Assembly: GCA_964559435.1 (NCBI GenBank)
Contig: CAZLHI010000001.1
Span: 124,001 to 188,000, forward strand
Direction of reading: 5' to 3'
DNA: 64,000 nt
Source: Hebobacterum sp964559435
Lineage (GTDB): Bacteria > Armatimonadota > Hebobacteria > Hebobacterales > Hebobacteraceae
The position numbers were made by a program, and so were the translations under genes. Below, piece after piece: positions 17,150 through 26,309 of this stretch (within the stretch, counting starts at the first letter, position 1; each line of letters begins with the position of its first letter). A model generated the notes under the pieces. That model ran no database searches. It was given only the letters and a program-made list of their open reading frames with translations, and had not been told where the DNA came from.

Positions 17150-18028
17150 GTGAGCGAGCGAGCATGCAACAGAGTTGACGTTTGCATCGTGGCTTGGCGC
17201 ACGCGCGACTTCCTCCGGAGGTGCCTTCCTTCGGTCGTCGGCTGTTCGGAGGTGTCGCACATCGTCGTTGTCGACAACGCGTCCCAAGACGGCACCGTCG
17301 AGATGGTAACCAGCGAGTTCCCGAGCGTCGAACTGATTCCCAACACCGAGAACATCGGTTTTGCGGCCGCCAACAACCAGGCAATTCGCGCCGGCCGATC
17401 CCCCATCGTCCTCCTGCTGAACCCCGACACGGAGGTTCGCCCTGGTGCAGTTCGGACGCTCACAGACGTCTTTCAGGAGGACCGCCGGATCGGGGCAGTG
17501 GCCGCGCAGCTTCTCCTTCCCGATGGCTCGATCCAGCGCTCGTGCCGGAGTTTCCCAGAGCCTGCGCCGCTTCTCCTCGACGCTCTAGGCCTGTCTCGGC
17601 TGTTCCCGCGCAGCGAGACGTTCGGCCGCTACCGGATGACCTATTGGGACCACGACTCGCGCCGCGAGGTCGACCAGCCCATGGCCTCGGCGCTTGCCCT
17701 GCGTCGAGCGGCGCTGGACGACGTCGGCCTCTTCGATGAGGCCTTCCCGCTCTTCTTCAACGATGTTGACCTCTGCTACCGTCTGCGGCAAGCGGGGTGG
17801 AGAGTCGTCTTTGAACCGCGGGCGAAGGTGGTGCACTATCACGGCCAAAGCACGTCACAGGTGAGGGCTTCGGCGGTGATCGATTCACACCGCGGGCTCA
17901 TCCGCTTCTACCGCAAGCACTACCGAGGCGGAGTCGGTTGGGCCGGCTACTGGGCCGTAGTTGCGGGCGCTTGGTTGTCGATCTACCCGAGGGCCGCTAT
18001 GTCCTGGCTCGCACGGCTCTTCAGGTAG
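17150..18028 (+). CDS. Family 2 glycosyltransferase (rhamnosyltransferase-like)
   Basis: This GT-A fold transferase has VDVCIVAWRTRDFLRRCLPS at the N-terminus, HIVVVDNASQDGTVEMV near residue 35, the metal-binding region LLLNPDTEVRPGA near residue 88, and DEAFPLFFNDVDLCYRLRQAGW near residue 200, typical of dTDP-rhamnose:polysaccharide transferases (WbbL-like). The open frame extends upstream to 16913 but that part overlaps rmlA and looks non-coding. The GTG at 17150 with GGAG upstream is the only sensible start. Its 3' end overlaps the methyltransferase gene by 8 bases, convergently. It likely uses the dTDP-sugar made by the neighbouring genes. Confidence 0.83.
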   Translation: MSERACNRVDVCIVAWRTRDFLRRCLPSVVGCSEVSHIVVVDNASQDGTVEMVTSEFPSVELIPNTENIGFAAANNQAIRAGRSPIVLLLNPDTEVRPGAVRTLTDVFQEDRRIGAVAAQLLLPDGSIQRSCRSFPEPAPLLLDALGLSRLFPRSETFGRYRMTYWDHDSRREVDQPMASALALRRAALDDVGLFDEAFPLFFNDVDLCYRLRQAGWRVVFEPRAKVVHYHGQSTSQVRASAVIDSHRGLIRFYRKHYRGGVGWAGYWAVVAGAWLSIYPRAAMSWLARLFR

Positions 18029-19940
18029 CGGCAACCGCCTGGACGGCTCGGCGAAGCTCGTCGGCATCAAGCCCATACGCCTGTCCGACGCACTCGTCGA
18101 TCTCAAGCAGGAGACGCTCGCGCTGCGATGCGTCTCGCGCATCAAGAGCGCGTGCGGCCAGCTTGCCAAGTCGCTCGGTTTCTGCGATGGGCGGCAGGGG
18201 TACCACCTTGAGCTTGCTCACTTTCACCTGCGCGAACGGCCGACCGGTTTCTGGCGTTACGGCCCGATAGAGAACGGCGAAGGGGCTCGAGTTCAGCACC
18301 CCTGCCAGCCACAGAAGGCTGCTTTTGTCACCCGCGGTAACGGCGATCACGCTGCGGCCGAACCATGCTCCTCGCCGGTCGACAGTGGCCACGGGGCGGT
18401 CGCCCGTCTGCCTCAGCAGGATCTTCGGGGCCCGCCGGTAGATGGCTTCTCGAACGGAGACCCGGCCCCGGGTCCCAACTCGTTCCTGCCAGTCGTGGCG
18501 AAGCCATGCCGAGCGGCCGACCTGGGTGAGCGCGCCGAAGTCGCGCCCCCGCGTGACTGGTATGTCCGATCTGTGCCGCCGACGGCCTGAGTACAAGATA
18601 GCGCGACCAGCTTCGGCTCGCGAGTAGTTGATGCCCACGTCGCGAACAGTGAAGGTCTCGGCCATGTCGCCAAGCGAACGCAGCCGCCGCGTCAATCGTG
18701 CAAGCATCGCTCGCTGCCACGTCGGCGGCAGCACGAATCCTGCGTGCGGCGTCTCAAGCAGTGCATCTCCAGGCGCAAGCCAGCCGCGCTCGCCAATATG
18801 CACCGCCAAGTTCGTTCGCCTCTCGCGACGAAGATCGGAGATTGGGAACTGGGCGGGCGCAATCGCCTTGCCGACCAGGCAGAGCGCGCACGAGGGCGCG
18901 GTTGCCCCGGCGAACACGCGGTCTCCGAGCAGAACGACGCGCAACGGCCGGAACCGCTCGAGCATGGCCCGCCGGAGACCCTCGTAGCGGACCTGCCACA
19001 AGACAGTATCTGGCAGCAGCATCCCGATGCCGCCGTCCTCTCGCGCTAGGTCAGCCGCAAGCTGAAGGAAGAACAGGTAGCTGTCTCGATGGCCGCGCAG
19101 AGCGCCGGGCGCCCGGCCGGCCAGCGTCTCCACTCGCCCAGGCGCAAGCCTCACGCCCCAAGGCGGGTTGCCGACCACGAGATCGAAACTGGCGCTGCTC
19201 CTGCTCCCCGCGAGAGCATCGCGCAGGCACACATGCTCCGCCGGCATCGGTGCGGGGCGCCCCGGGCGCGAAGCCGAGAGCCAAACGGCGAGGCGGCAGG
19301 CCTCGGCCGCCAGCGGATTCGTCTCCACTGCAAACACACAACTCCGGGCCGCCTCTCGACGCGCGGAGTTCTCCTCCGGCCCCTCGCCGGCCGCCGTCGC
19401 GAGTGCCTCCACGGCGGCGACGGCGAAGGCGCCGGCTCCTGCTGCTGGGTCGACCACCCTAAGGGACAGCGCGGCGCTCGGCTTGAGATGCCGGCCGGTC
19501 AGGACGCCTCGTATCACACTGTGAGCAACGAAGTCGGCAGCCCAGGGCGGCGTGTAGTAACTGCCGCTCTTCCGCCGATTGCCTCCCCGGTTCGAAAGAC
19601 GTTCGCAGAGCCGCCCGAGCCGCTCGGCCGCCTCTAGACGGCCTTTGCTGCCCTCCGCAGACTGTAGAGCGGTCCGTGCCGCCCACGTGACGGGGCCCTC
19701 AGGTGTTTGCGGCCAATCCAGGTCTTCCAGTCCCAGCCCACTGCGGGCGACATGGAAGGCCGCTGCGACCTCGCCTGCCGCCTGAGGCAGGCCGGAGCCA
19801 TCGTGGATGCGGGAGACAAGGCGCAGAACGTTGCGCGCAAGCGCGGGCGGCAGGAGATCGAGACGGGCTGCCTCGATGAGGAAGTGAAAGCGAAGCGCCA
19901 GAGCAGAACGCTGCGAGTACCCCGTGCCGGGCCCCCTCAC
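18021..19940 (-). CDS. Stand-alone adenine-N6 DNA methyltransferase (Eco57I/TaqI-like)
   Basis: This 639-residue protein has a gamma-type N6-adenine methyltransferase core: motif X SGSYYTPPWAADFV near residue 125, SAM-binding motif I VVDPAAGAGAFAVAAVEAL near 163, and catalytic motif IV VVGNPPWG at 256-263. The C-terminal half ends in a TaqI-like target-recognition region (AQVKVSKLKVVPLPPI). No nuclease or helicase domain is seen, unlike type IIG enzymes or PglX-linked defence loci. The GTG at 19940 overlaps the rmlB stop as GTGA, so it is translated together with a dTDP-sugar gene, an odd partner. It could be an orphan epigenetic regulator or a restriction-system relic. Confidence 0.85.
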   Translation of the reverse strand: MRGPGTGYSQRSALALRFHFLIEAARLDLLPPALARNVLRLVSRIHDGSGLPQAAGEVAAAFHVARSGLGLEDLDWPQTPEGPVTWAARTALQSAEGSKGRLEAAERLGRLCERLSNRGGNRRKSGSYYTPPWAADFVAHSVIRGVLTGRHLKPSAALSLRVVDPAAGAGAFAVAAVEALATAAGEGPEENSARREAARSCVFAVETNPLAAEACRLAVWLSASRPGRPAPMPAEHVCLRDALAGSRSSASFDLVVGNPPWGVRLAPGRVETLAGRAPGALRGHRDSYLFFLQLAADLAREDGGIGMLLPDTVLWQVRYEGLRRAMLERFRPLRVVLLGDRVFAGATAPSCALCLVGKAIAPAQFPISDLRRERRTNLAVHIGERGWLAPGDALLETPHAGFVLPPTWQRAMLARLTRRLRSLGDMAETFTVRDVGINYSRAEAGRAILYSGRRRHRSDIPVTRGRDFGALTQVGRSAWLRHDWQERVGTRGRVSVREAIYRRAPKILLRQTGDRPVATVDRRGAWFGRSVIAVTAGDKSSLLWLAGVLNSSPFAVLYRAVTPETGRPFAQVKVSKLKVVPLPPIAETERLGKLAARALDARDASQRERLLLEIDECVGQAYGLDADELRRAVQAVAAT

Positions 19941-20938
19941 CGCTGATCGTACTGTCGCCGGTAGAACTCTCGATACCGCTCGCCCGACTTGATGGGCTCC
20001 CACCACCAGCGATTGTCTGTATACCAGCGCACCGTCGCACGCAGCGCTTGAGTCGCGTCGTACCGCGGCTCCCAGCCCAGCGATCTCAGCTTGGTGGAGT
20101 CAACCGCGTATCTGCGGTCATGCCCGGGCCGATCCTTGACGTGCTCGATGAGGGACTCGGGCTTGCCGATCTCCGCCAGCAGGAAGCGCGCCATGTCGAA
20201 GTTCCGCATCTCGTTGCCCGCGCCGATGTTGTAGACCTCCCCCGGCTTGCCCTTTTCGAGGGCGAGCAGTATCCCGCGGCAGTGATCCTCGACATAGGTG
20301 TAGTCCCGCACCTGCAGGCCGTCACCATAGAGGGGCAAAGCAGTATCCTCGAGTGCGTTTGTCACGAAGAGAGGCACGACCTTCTCCGGGTACTGATAAG
20401 GGCCGATATTGTTCGCCCCGCGGGTGATGACCACGGGGGTGCCATATGTGCTCCAGTAGGAGAGGCATAGCATGTCGCCTCCCGCCTTGCTAGCTGAGTA
20501 TGGGCTGCTTGGCCGAGCCGGGTAGCTCTCGTCGGCCGCGCCCTCGGAGATACTCCCATATACCTCATCGGTGCTGACCTGGAGCAGCCTTGCGGCTTTG
20601 CCCTCCCGCACGGCCTCCAATAGGACGAAGGTTCCTTCCATGTCCGTCTTAAGGAACCCCATCGGCTCCACGATCGATCGATCGACATGGGTCTCGGCTG
20701 CGAAGTTGACGATTGCGTCACACCCGGCCGCGGCCTCTGCGACGACGCCTGCGTCGCATATGTCGCCTCTGACGAACGAATAGCGCGCGTCGTCCTCGAC
20801 ATCTCTGAGGTTCTCCAAGTTGCCGGCATAGGTGAGCTTGTCGAGGTTCACGACTTGCCAGTCGGGGCGCTCGGCCAGCACCAGATGGATGAAGTTGCTG
20901 CCTATGAAGCCCGCGCCGCCAGTCACGAGAAGCTTCAC
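19937..20938 (-). CDS. rmlB: dTDP-glucose 4,6-dehydratase
   Basis: This 333-residue extended short-chain dehydrogenase makes dTDP-4-keto-6-deoxyglucose, the second step toward rhamnose and other deoxysugars. The NAD-binding loop is TGGAGFIGSN near residue 6, the active site is STDEVYG near 120 and YSASKAGGD (YxxxK) near 147, and the dTDP-binding end includes NIGPYQYPEKVVP and DRPGHDRRYAVD. The start is GTG at 20938, with GGGAGG 5 bases upstream, overlapping the previous stop as GTGA. rmlC and rmlD are not in the window. Confidence 0.95.
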   Translation of the reverse strand: MKLLVTGGAGFIGSNFIHLVLAERPDWQVVNLDKLTYAGNLENLRDVEDDARYSFVRGDICDAGVVAEAAAGCDAIVNFAAETHVDRSIVEPMGFLKTDMEGTFVLLEAVREGKAARLLQVSTDEVYGSISEGAADESYPARPSSPYSASKAGGDMLCLSYWSTYGTPVVITRGANNIGPYQYPEKVVPLFVTNALEDTALPLYGDGLQVRDYTYVEDHCRGILLALEKGKPGEVYNIGAGNEMRNFDMARFLLAEIGKPESLIEHVKDRPGHDRRYAVDSTKLRSLGWEPRYDATQALRATVRWYTDNRWWWEPIKSGERYREFYRRQYDQR

Positions 20939-21765
20939 GGCGACCTCCCAGGAGGCTTAGTACGCGCCCTCGCCAAGACGAGTTCGGCATCGCTATCGAA
21001 TCCTCCGAGTCCGTCGGCCAGGAACTCGCTCGCAAGGCGCCATCCGAGATAGACCCCCGCGCGACCCGGCCACTCGGCCTTCTCGGGAAAACCGTAGAGC
21101 AGCTTCCCAGATATCTCGGGCTCCTCTGAGCCAAGATGAGGACTGATGTGTCGCCAAAGCTCGCCTTCGTAGTCACGAAGCGCCGCGGCTTGTCCCGGCT
21201 GCATGAGCAGGTGCTCGGCCTGAGAACGCTCGGGAAACGCGTGCGCGGACAGCTCCACCGCGAATCCCTCTTCTACAAGGCGATCACCGAGGGTCCTCGA
21301 CTTGCTCAGCCTCCGGCGGTAGCAGTGAGCGTACTCATGCGCCACGAGCACAGGTATCAACCGTGAACTCGTCAGACGCTCCATGCCGATCCCAATCGCC
21401 CACTCCCCCTCAACGATGAACGCAAATCCGTCTGGGCTGAAGAAACCGACGAGGAAGTAGACTTCGGGCTCCGGGCGGAGAGAGACCACTTCTTGGCAGC
21501 GCTCCAGCGAGTCTCTCGCCATCCCCTGCACGTCGTCCTCGGCGATGACCTGATGCAGCACCTCATACTCCTGAGGCCGCACCCGCCGCACGCGGTCCAC
21601 CCAGGTGGCCGCGGGCAGCCCGAGGCACTGCTCCCACCAGGCCTCCAGCACAGAGCGATTTGGGGTCAGGTAATACTTGCAGTAGAGGTCCCAGGCCTCG
21701 CCTTCGCCCGCTGCGAGCGCGTGTATGAACCGAAGGAAATCCTCGTAGAGCAGGTGCACGCTCAC
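20935..21765 (-). CDS. Predicted zinc metallopeptidase-like protein (HEYAH)
   Basis: This 276-residue soluble protein carries LIPVLVAHEYAHCYRRRLSK near residue 143, an HExxH zinc-protease motif, with VEEGFAVELSAHAFPE about 25 residues later supplying a likely third ligand (the Glu of EEGFA). The arrangement resembles DUF2268-type predicted proteases, but the match is by motif only. No signal peptide is seen. The GTG at 21765 overlaps the hflX stop as GTGA, and an AGGGGGA site lies inside the end of hflX. It is embedded between hflX and rmlB in a tightly packed minus-strand run. The substrate is unknown. Confidence 0.7.
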   Translation of the reverse strand: MSVHLLYEDFLRFIHALAAGEGEAWDLYCKYYLTPNRSVLEAWWEQCLGLPAATWVDRVRRVRPQEYEVLHQVIAEDDVQGMARDSLERCQEVVSLRPEPEVYFLVGFFSPDGFAFIVEGEWAIGIGMERLTSSRLIPVLVAHEYAHCYRRRLSKSRTLGDRLVEEGFAVELSAHAFPERSQAEHLLMQPGQAAALRDYEGELWRHISPHLGSEEPEISGKLLYGFPEKAEWPGRAGVYLGWRLASEFLADGLGGFDSDAELVLARARTKPPGRSP

Positions 21766-23048
21766 CACTCTTCCCCCTTCGCCGTCCGAAGTCCGGCCGC
21801 CCTGCGCAACCGCTGCGCAACATCCGCCGGCACCCGCGCGCTCAGCGAGACGCCTTCTTCCCGGAAATCCTCGGACAGCACCCGCCCGCGCTCGTGTGCC
21901 TCCGAGACCAGATCCTGAGCCGACCAGGGGACAGTCACCTCGACCGGGATGAGTTCCTGCTCCAGTCGCTCGCCGATGAGGCGGAGCAGTTCTCCGAGGC
22001 CTTCTCCGGTCAGTGCGGAAACGGCCGCCGCGTGCTCCTCTCGCGCGACAAGCTCGGCCAGCCAACCGCGGTCTGCCATCAGGTCACACTTGTTGAGAGC
22101 CATGACAGTAGGCTTGTCGGCGCATCCTAGTTCGGCCAGAACGCGCCGAGCTGCCTCGACCTGCTCCCGCATCTGCGGGTGGCTCGCGTCGACGACGTGG
22201 ACCAGAACATCCGCCTCCACGACCTCTTCCAGCGTGGCATGGAAGGCCGCGACGAGCTGATGCGGCAGGTTGCGTATGAAGCCGACCGTGTCGGCCAGCA
22301 GGAAGTTACGGCCCTCCGCCAGCTCGACCCTCCTGATCGTCGGATCGAGCGTGGCGAACAGCAGGTCCTCAACGAAGACGGTGGCTCCGGAGAGTGCGTT
22401 GAGGAGGCTCGACTTGCCCGCGTTCGTGTACCCGACGAGCGCCACGATCGGCATGCCCGCCTCTCGCCTGTGCCGGCGCTCGATAGTCCGCCGCTTCTCG
22501 ATCTGCTCGACCCGCTTCTTCAACACCCCGAGGCGCTTGCGGAGACGCCGCCGGTCAACTTCGAGCTTTGTCTCGCCCGGCCCTCTCGTGCCGATCCCGC
22601 CGCCGAGTCTGGACAGCTCCGTGCCCCTTCCCGTCAGGCGAGGAAGCAGGTAATTGAGCTGTGCCAACTCAACCTGAATCTTCCCCTCCGCACTGCGGGC
22701 GCGCTGCGCGAAGATGTCGAGGATGAGAGCGGTCCTGTCGAGCACGCCCATATTCGTCCCGTCTTCCAAGTTGCGCTGTTGGCTTGGCTTGAGCTCGCCG
22801 TCCACCAGCAGCACGTCTGCGCGGACCTCGCCCTTGATCTGCCCTATCTCCTGAGCTTTGCCCTTGCCGACGAAGGAGACCGGGGCCGGCCGATCGCGCT
22901 TCTGAGTGACCGTACCCACAACCTCGACCCCAGCTGTTTCCGCCAGGCGCGCAAGCTCTTGCAGGGATTCCTCCCAGCCTGCACCTGGACGCTCCAACGC
23001 CAGCAGCAGCGCCCGCTGCTCGGGCCTCGGGTCTACGACAACCGTCAT
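21762..23048 (-). CDS. hflX: GTPase HflX
   Basis: HflX is a ribosome-associated GTPase that splits or rescues stalled ribosomes under stress. The 428-residue protein has the HflX N-domain (FVGKGKAQEIGQIKGE near residue 60, ELKPSQQRNLED), the glycine-rich linker GGGIGTRGPGETKLEVDRRR near residue 150, and a GTPase domain: G1 GYTNAGKSS near 205, G3 DTVGFI near 252, G4 NKCD near 318. Its ATG overlaps the dapL stop as ATGA. Gene order mutL-miaA-(dap)-hflX echoes the mutL-miaA-hfq-hflX cluster of other bacteria, with hfq absent. Confidence 0.95.
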   Translation of the reverse strand: MTVVVDPRPEQRALLLALERPGAGWEESLQELARLAETAGVEVVGTVTQKRDRPAPVSFVGKGKAQEIGQIKGEVRADVLLVDGELKPSQQRNLEDGTNMGVLDRTALILDIFAQRARSAEGKIQVELAQLNYLLPRLTGRGTELSRLGGGIGTRGPGETKLEVDRRRLRKRLGVLKKRVEQIEKRRTIERRHRREAGMPIVALVGYTNAGKSSLLNALSGATVFVEDLLFATLDPTIRRVELAEGRNFLLADTVGFIRNLPHQLVAAFHATLEEVVEADVLVHVVDASHPQMREQVEAARRVLAELGCADKPTVMALNKCDLMADRGWLAELVAREEHAAAVSALTGEGLGELLRLIGERLEQELIPVEVTVPWSAQDLVSEAHERGRVLSEDFREEGVSLSARVPADVAQRLRRAAGLRTAKGEEW

Positions 23049-24226
23049 CCGATCCGCACCCTCTCCTTGATACGCTGCACCGCTTCCACTATCCGCTCTT
23101 CCTGCCGCTCGCCCTGCACCGTGAGCGAGAAGCGCACGTAGCCTTCCCCGTGATCGCCGTAGGTGCTGCCGGGCGTGGCCAGGACGGCTGCGTCGCGGAG
23201 AAGAGCTTCGGCCAGCTCCTCCGACGTGTAGCTTCCGAGGACGGGCGCCCAGACATAACAGGTGGCCGGGGGCTTCGGGATCTTCCAGCCATTCTCGGCC
23301 AAACCGTCTGTAAGCAGGTCGCGCCTCCTCTGGTAAACCTGGCGCATATCATCCACGCAGTCCTGGGGGCCGGTAAGGGCCGCGACACCGGCTTCCTGAA
23401 TCGCGAAGAACACGCCGGAGTCGACGTTGGACTTGAGCTTCTCGAGGGCGTCAAGCGCGTCCGCGTTCCCGACCGCGAACCCAAGCCGCCAGCCCGTCAT
23501 GTTGTAGGTCTTCGACAGCGAGTGTATCTCGATCGCGACCTCTTTCGCCCCCTCAACTTCCAGCAGGCTGTGCGGCTTCTGGCCGTCGTAGTACAGCTCC
23601 GAATAGGCCATGTCCAGACAGACGAGGACATCCCGTTCGCGAGCGAAATCCACCAGGCTTCTGTAGAAGTCAAGTGTCGCGACCGCGCCGGTCGGCATGT
23701 TTGGGTAGCACAGGTACATGAGACGCGCGCGATCAAGCACATCTGCGGGAATGGCGTCGAGGTCGGGCAGATACTTGGCGCTGGCGACGAGCGGAAACCG
23801 GTGAACATCGGCCCCCGCGAACATCGACGCAACGTTGTAGACCGGATAGGCCGGGTCGGGAACGAGGGCAATGTCCCCCGGATTGAGGACCGCCCAGGCC
23901 AGATGGGCAAGGGCCTCCTTTGCGCCGATCACCCGCAGCACCTCCCGATCGGGGTCAAGCTCGACGCCAAACCGCTCGCGGTACCAGGCGGCGACGGCAT
24001 GGCGATAGGCCGGCAGGCCGCGGCCCGTTTCGTCATACTGGTGTGTCTTGGGGTCCAGGGCAGCCTTGCGCAGCGCCTCCACGATGTGGGCGGGCGTAGG
24101 CTGGTCGGGGTCACCGATGCCGAAGTCGATGAGGTCCACACCGTCCTCGATTGCCTTGGACTTCAACCGTCCCAGCTCCGCAAATGGATACGGCGGCGTT
24201 CTCAGAAGTCGCTTTGCAACCTGCAT
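23045..24226 (-). CDS. dapL: LL-diaminopimelate aminotransferase (DapL-type)
   Basis: This 393-residue class I/II PLP aminotransferase has HSLSKTYNMTGWRLGFAVG near residue 233, holding the PLP lysine (SKTYNM). Other marks are FGIGDPDQPTP near residue 37, YDETGRGLPAYRHAVA near 64 and CYPNMPTGAVAT near 172. These are shared by DapL enzymes, which convert tetrahydrodipicolinate directly to LL-DAP in the lysine and peptidoglycan pathway. Placement 45 bases after dapF strongly supports DapL over other aspartate-aminotransferase relatives. The start is the ATG at 24226. Confidence 0.87.
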   Translation of the reverse strand: MQVAKRLLRTPPYPFAELGRLKSKAIEDGVDLIDFGIGDPDQPTPAHIVEALRKAALDPKTHQYDETGRGLPAYRHAVAAWYRERFGVELDPDREVLRVIGAKEALAHLAWAVLNPGDIALVPDPAYPVYNVASMFAGADVHRFPLVASAKYLPDLDAIPADVLDRARLMYLCYPNMPTGAVATLDFYRSLVDFARERDVLVCLDMAYSELYYDGQKPHSLLEVEGAKEVAIEIHSLSKTYNMTGWRLGFAVGNADALDALEKLKSNVDSGVFFAIQEAGVAALTGPQDCVDDMRQVYQRRRDLLTDGLAENGWKIPKPPATCYVWAPVLGSYTSEELAEALLRDAAVLATPGSTYGDHGEGYVRFSLTVQGERQEERIVEAVQRIKERVRIG

Positions 24227-24271
24227 GTTAGATCCTCCCCATTTGTGACGCTCCTTGGACGGCCGGGCCTG

Positions 24272-25129
24272 CTAGAGCCCCTCGTCGAGGTGGGTCTCCC
24301 CCGTGCAGACCTCCTCCGCGGGGCCTTCAGTGAAAACGTGATCGTCTTCCCGGTTCCAGCTCACCTTCAGGTCGCCGCCGGGAAGGTGGACGACCGCCTT
24401 CCGCGCAGACCGATCGTTCAAGACGGCGGCCACCAGCGCCGCGGACGCCCCGGTGCCGCACGCGAGTGTCTCTCCTGCGCTTCGCTCCCACACCCGCATC
24501 TTGATCTCGCCCTCCCCCACCATCTGCACGAACTCGACATTTGTGCGCCGAGGGAAGACTTCGTGATTCTCAATGGCCGGTCCGATCTCATCTACCTTGA
24601 CTCTCTGGACGTCTTTGACGAATAGCACACAGTGGGGATTGCCCATCGACAGCGCCGTGACCTCGCAGCGCGTGCCGCGAACTCGTATGCGCTCTCCGAT
24701 GACGCTCTCCTGGTCCGGCCCCTTCATTGGGATCTCGGATCGACGCAGGCGCGGCCGCCCCATGTCCACACGCGCACCCGTGACCCGCCCGCCCCGCATG
24801 CGCAGATGCGGCCGGATGATCCCCGCCGGCGTCTCTATCTCCATCTCCCGATGTCTCGTGTATCCCTTCTCGTACACGAACTTGGCAAACAGCCGAACGC
24901 CGTTCCCGCACATCTCGGCCTCGCTGCCATCCGAGTTGAAGATACGCATCCTGAAGTCGGCGGCGCGCGAGGGCAGCACGAGTATCAGCCCGTCGGCACC
25001 CACGCCGAAATGCCGGTCAGACAGCGCCTTCGCTATGGCGGGCAGCTTGCTCTCTGGCGGCGCGCTCTTGATTGCGTCCACCAAAAGGTAGTCGTTCCCA
25101 AGACCGTGCATCTTCGTAAACTTGATCAT
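24272..25129 (-). CDS. dapF: Diaminopimelate epimerase
   Basis: DapF interconverts LL-DAP and meso-DAP without a cofactor. It has 285 residues with MIKFTKMHGLGNDYLLVD at the N-terminus, the first catalytic cysteine in AEMCGNGVRLFAKFV near residue 75 and the second in LACGTGASAALVAA near residue 223. It leads dapL on the same strand. Two lysine-pathway steps together indicate meso-DAP production for the cell wall and for lysine. Confidence 0.96.
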   Translation of the reverse strand: MIKFTKMHGLGNDYLLVDAIKSAPPESKLPAIAKALSDRHFGVGADGLILVLPSRAADFRMRIFNSDGSEAEMCGNGVRLFAKFVYEKGYTRHREMEIETPAGIIRPHLRMRGGRVTGARVDMGRPRLRRSEIPMKGPDQESVIGERIRVRGTRCEVTALSMGNPHCVLFVKDVQRVKVDEIGPAIENHEVFPRRTNVEFVQMVGEGEIKMRVWERSAGETLACGTGASAALVAAVLNDRSARKAVVHLPGGDLKVSWNREDDHVFTEGPAEEVCTGETHLDEGL

Positions 25130-25197
25130 CGCCGTTCTCCGGTTCGACCTGCTATGAGTCCTTCGCCTGCCGACCCGGCGCTTCGGAACTCCCGCCA

Positions 25198-25244
25198 GTC
25201 AAACAAGAAGGCGCCGGTCGGCTTCTGCGATCCGCTCCGGCGCC
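25198..25244 (-). terminator. Probable intrinsic terminator after miaA
   Basis: On the minus strand GGCGCCGG (25244-25237) pairs with CCGGCGCC (25217-25210) around a 19-base loop, followed by TTCTTGTTTG. It would separate mutL-miaA from dapF. The long loop and interrupted T-tract keep this tentative. Confidence 0.5.
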
Positions 25245-25378
25245 CTGCTCTCTACCTCATCCGTCGCTCTGCTGTCAGCGAGACCTGCCTCCTGAAGCAA
25301 GCGTGCGGCGGCGCAGGGCGAGCCCGGGCGGCCCGCCATAGCGCTTTCCGCGCTTCTTCGCTTCCGCAATCCGCATCC

Positions 25379-26305
25379 TCACCGCCATCGCCTCTCAATC
25401 AGCTCCGCCACCTTCGGCGGCCCGCCGACCTTCTGCACATCCATCCATTCGATTCGCGGGTCAGCCCGAAACCACGTCAACTGCCGCTTCGCAAACCGCC
25501 GCGTGTCTCGCTTCAGTCGCCGCACCGCCTCCTCCAGAGCAATCGCTCCCCCTATGTGCGCGGCGATCTGGGCGTAGCCCAGGCCCTTCATCGCAACCAG
25601 GCTCTCTCTGTAGCCCCGCTCGATCAGGCCCCGCACTTCATCGACGAGGCCCTCGGCCATCATGCGATCGACGCGGGCCTCTATGCGCCGATACAACTCG
25701 TCCCGGTCGAGGGTGAGCCCGAACTGCTTCGTATTGTACCGCGCGGCCTCCCGCCGGTCAACCTTCTCGCGGCCCGCATCCGCTCGGCCGGACCCCTCGG
25801 CCACCTCCAGCGCGCGGATGATTCGCTTCTGGTCGTTTGGGTGAATCCGAGCCGCAGCCTCCGGATCGACCTCCGCAAGCCACTCGTGCAGCGCGCGTGT
25901 CCCCCTGCTTCCCGCTTCCCCGACAAGCCTGCGTCGGAGTTCGGGGTCTGGTGGTACCTGCGCGAAGTCCATTTCCTCCACCACCGCCCGCACGTAGAGG
26001 CCGCTGCCCCCCACGAGGATCGGCTGCCGGCCGCGTGCCCAGATGTCCGCCAGCGCTGCGTCCGCGCGGGCCTGGTAGTCGGCAACGGAGAACGGTTGGT
26101 CGGGAGCGATGATGTCAATCAGGTGGTGGGGCGTGCGCCTTCGCTGTTCGGCCGTTGGCTTCGCCGTCCCGATGTCCATGCCGCGGTACACCTGCATGGA
26201 ATCGGCCGACACGATCTCGCCGCCCAGCGACTCGGCGAGCAGGATGCCCACTTCGCTCTTGCCAGTTGCCGTCGGCCCGACGATGGCCAGCAGGCGCGGA
26301 TCCAT
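25379..26305 (-). CDS. miaA: tRNA dimethylallyltransferase
   Basis: MiaA adds dimethylallyl to A37 of tRNAs that read UNN codons. The 308-residue protein has the P-loop VGPTATGKSEVGILLA near residue 8, the catalytic-site SADSMQVYRGMDIGTAKPT near 34 (DSxQ), HHLIDI near 60, and LVGGSGLYVRAVV near 100. It begins 4 bases after the mutL stop, the standard mutL-miaA arrangement. Confidence 0.95.
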   Translation of the reverse strand: MDPRLLAIVGPTATGKSEVGILLAESLGGEIVSADSMQVYRGMDIGTAKPTAEQRRRTPHHLIDIIAPDQPFSVADYQARADAALADIWARGRQPILVGGSGLYVRAVVEEMDFAQVPPDPELRRRLVGEAGSRGTRALHEWLAEVDPEAAARIHPNDQKRIIRALEVAEGSGRADAGREKVDRREAARYNTKQFGLTLDRDELYRRIEARVDRMMAEGLVDEVRGLIERGYRESLVAMKGLGYAQIAAHIGGAIALEEAVRRLKRDTRRFAKRQLTWFRADPRIEWMDVQKVGGPPKVAELIERRWR

Positions 26306-26309
26306 TGCC

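Noticed and set aside
25275..25376. Short basic frame (33 codons) starting 2 bases after the miaA stop
   Set aside because: No recognisable family, and the ribosome binding site would lie inside the miaA end without a good purine run; coding cannot be supported.
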